Source of the DNA: Cellulomonas sp. ES6
GTDB lineage: Bacteria > Actinomycetota > Actinomycetes > Actinomycetales > Cellulomonadaceae
Assembly: GCF_030053835.1 (NCBI RefSeq)
Contig: NZ_CP125655.1
Span: forward strand, 744,001 to 808,000
Reading direction: 5' to 3'
Length of the DNA: 64,000 bases
Numbering within the stretch: position 1 is the first letter of the stretch; the number at the start of each line of letters is the position of its first letter. A program made the position numbers and the translations under genes. Shown here piece by piece: positions 63,052 through 64,000 of the stretch. The notes beneath the pieces were generated by a model. It saw only the letters and a program-made list of their open reading frames with translations. It did not search any database and was not told the origin of the DNA.

Positions 63052-64000
63052 ATGACCGCCCGACCCCGCACCGCCGTGCGCCGCCCCGCCGCCGCCGTGG
63101 CCTCCGTGCTCGCCGCGACCCTGCTGCTCGGCGGCTGCGTCGCCGGCGAGGGCGAGGCGCAGGCCGGCTCCGCGCCCGAGGGCGACGACTCCGGCTGGAG
63201 CGCCGACACCCTCACGCTGGACTTCGCCACGTACAACCCGCTGAGCCTCGTCATCAAAGACCAGGGCTGGCTGGAGGACACCCTCGGCGACGACGTCGCG
63301 GTGGAGTGGGTGCAGTCGGCCGGCTCCAACAAGGCCAACGAGGCGCTGCGCGCCGGCGCGATCGACGTCGGCTCGACGGCCGGCTCCGCCGCGCTGCTGG
63401 CCCGGGCGAACGGCTCCCCCATCCGGACCATCGACATCTACTCGCAGCCCGAGTGGTCGGCGCTGGTCGTGCCGGCGGGCTCGGACATCACCGACGTCGC
63501 GGACCTCGCGGGCCGGTCGGTGGCCGCCACGAAGGGCACCGACCCGTACTTCTTCCTGCTCCAGTCGCTGGACGCCGCGGGCGTCGACCCGGCGGACGTC
63601 GAGGTCCAGAACCTCCAGCACGCCGACGGCAAGGCCGCGCTCGAGAACGGCTCCGTGGACGCGTGGGCGGGCCTGGACCCGCTGATGGCCGCCAGCGAGG
63701 CGGAGGCCGGGTCGACGCTGCTGTACCGGAACGTCGACTTCAACACCTACGGGTTCCTCAACGCCACGCAGGACTTCCTCGACGCCAGCCCGGACCTGGC
63801 GCAGCTGGTGGTGGACGCCTACGAGAAGGCGCGGGCGTGGGCCCAGGAGAACCCCGACGAGGTGGCGGCGATCCTCGCCGACGTCGCCGGCATCGACCCG
63901 GCCGTGGCGCAGACGGTCATCACCGAGCGCACGACCCTCGACATCGACCCGGTGCCGGGCGAGGCGCAGCGCGCGGTGCTCGACGTGGTCGGGCCGATCT
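63052..64000 (+). CDS. Sulfonate-type ABC transporter substrate-binding lipoprotein, partial
   Basis: The first 316 residues are visible before the window ends. A lipobox LGGC (Cys29) is followed by the SsuA-like fold: DFATYNPLSLVIKDQGWLED, EWVQSAGSNKANEALRAGAIDVGSTAGSAALL (family pattern, in parts) and ATKGTDPYFFLLQSL. This type binds aliphatic sulfonates or taurine. ATG 63052 follows GAGGAGA (63037-63043). It is co-transcribed with the ATPase gene. The C-terminus is missing. Confidence 0.87.
   Translation, partial: MTARPRTAVRRPAAAVASVLAATLLLGGCVAGEGEAQAGSAPEGDDSGWSADTLTLDFATYNPLSLVIKDQGWLEDTLGDDVAVEWVQSAGSNKANEALRAGAIDVGSTAGSAALLARANGSPIRTIDIYSQPEWSALVVPAGSDITDVADLAGRSVAATKGTDPYFFLLQSLDAAGVDPADVEVQNLQHADGKAALENGSVDAWAGLDPLMAASEAEAGSTLLYRNVDFNTYGFLNATQDFLDASPDLAQLVVDAYEKARAWAQENPDEVAAILADVAGIDPAVAQTVITERTTLDIDPVPGEAQRAVLDVVGPI

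Overview
The window is a contiguous chromosomal segment of a very high-GC Gram-positive actinobacterium, most likely a Cellulomonas-like member of the Micrococcales. The grounds are strong GC bias at third codon positions, GTG and ATG starts with 4-bp stop/start overlaps, a coenzyme F420 biosynthesis set, a clpP1-clpP2 pair, an Rv2629-type hibernation factor, and the actinobacterial triad of histidine phosphatase, DUF3090 and SCO1664-family genes. No insertion sequence, prophage, rRNA operon or CRISPR array was seen. The genus is inference; no similarity search was possible.

Layout. 1-1.7 kb: end of an RCC1-repeat surface protein, a SipW-dependent exported protein and its dedicated signal peptidase. 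1.7-2.5 kb: tRNA-Asn, a hypothetical gene and a CAT-anticodon tRNA. 2.8-5.2 kb: a POT peptide transporter and an SDR dehydrogenase. 5.4-15.7 kb: a minus-strand reductive-pyrimidine or hydantoin catabolism operon (amidohydrolase, dihydropyrimidinase, LLM oxidoreductase, NMT1-type ABC importer, class III aminotransferase) with a divergent MocR regulator. 16-28.3 kb: coenzyme F420 genes (a putative F420-0-linked ABC transporter, cofD, cofC, cofE and an Fgd-like F420 enzyme), interrupted by repair genes and an ECF41 sigma-factor module. 28.4-40.9 kb: LysR/MFS pair, valS, an amino-acid ABC importer, an acyl-CoA ligase, a TM2 protein and a Balon/Rv2629-like factor. 41-46 kb: chorismate mutase, clpX, clpP2, clpP1, tig. 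46-52.3 kb: miscellaneous genes with tRNA-Pro and tRNA-Gly, then the phosphatase/DUF3090/SCO1664 triad. 52.4-53.7 kb: a compositionally distinct insert with a DUF488 gene and a frameshifted partner. 54-64 kb: a hydrolase, cysK-cysE, mgsA, a GntR/DUF1648 pair, another LLM oxidoreductase, a BenE transporter, and a sulfonate-type ABC operon that runs off the window.

How it works together. Two sulfur loci (cysK-cysE and the sulfonate ABC operon) share a promoter form and each carries an upstream short ORF with cysteine codons followed by strong secondary structure, which suggests cysteine-responsive attenuation. The ECF41 sigma gene sits between two NAD(P)-binding epimerase-like genes that both carry the same CCTCACA-N13-CGTCGTC promoter. 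Three intergenic gaps contain the same 68-bp palindrome, made of four 11-bp units phased exactly 19 bp apart. Several genes have a -10 hexamer 6-7 nt before the start codon and are probably translated from leaderless mRNAs.
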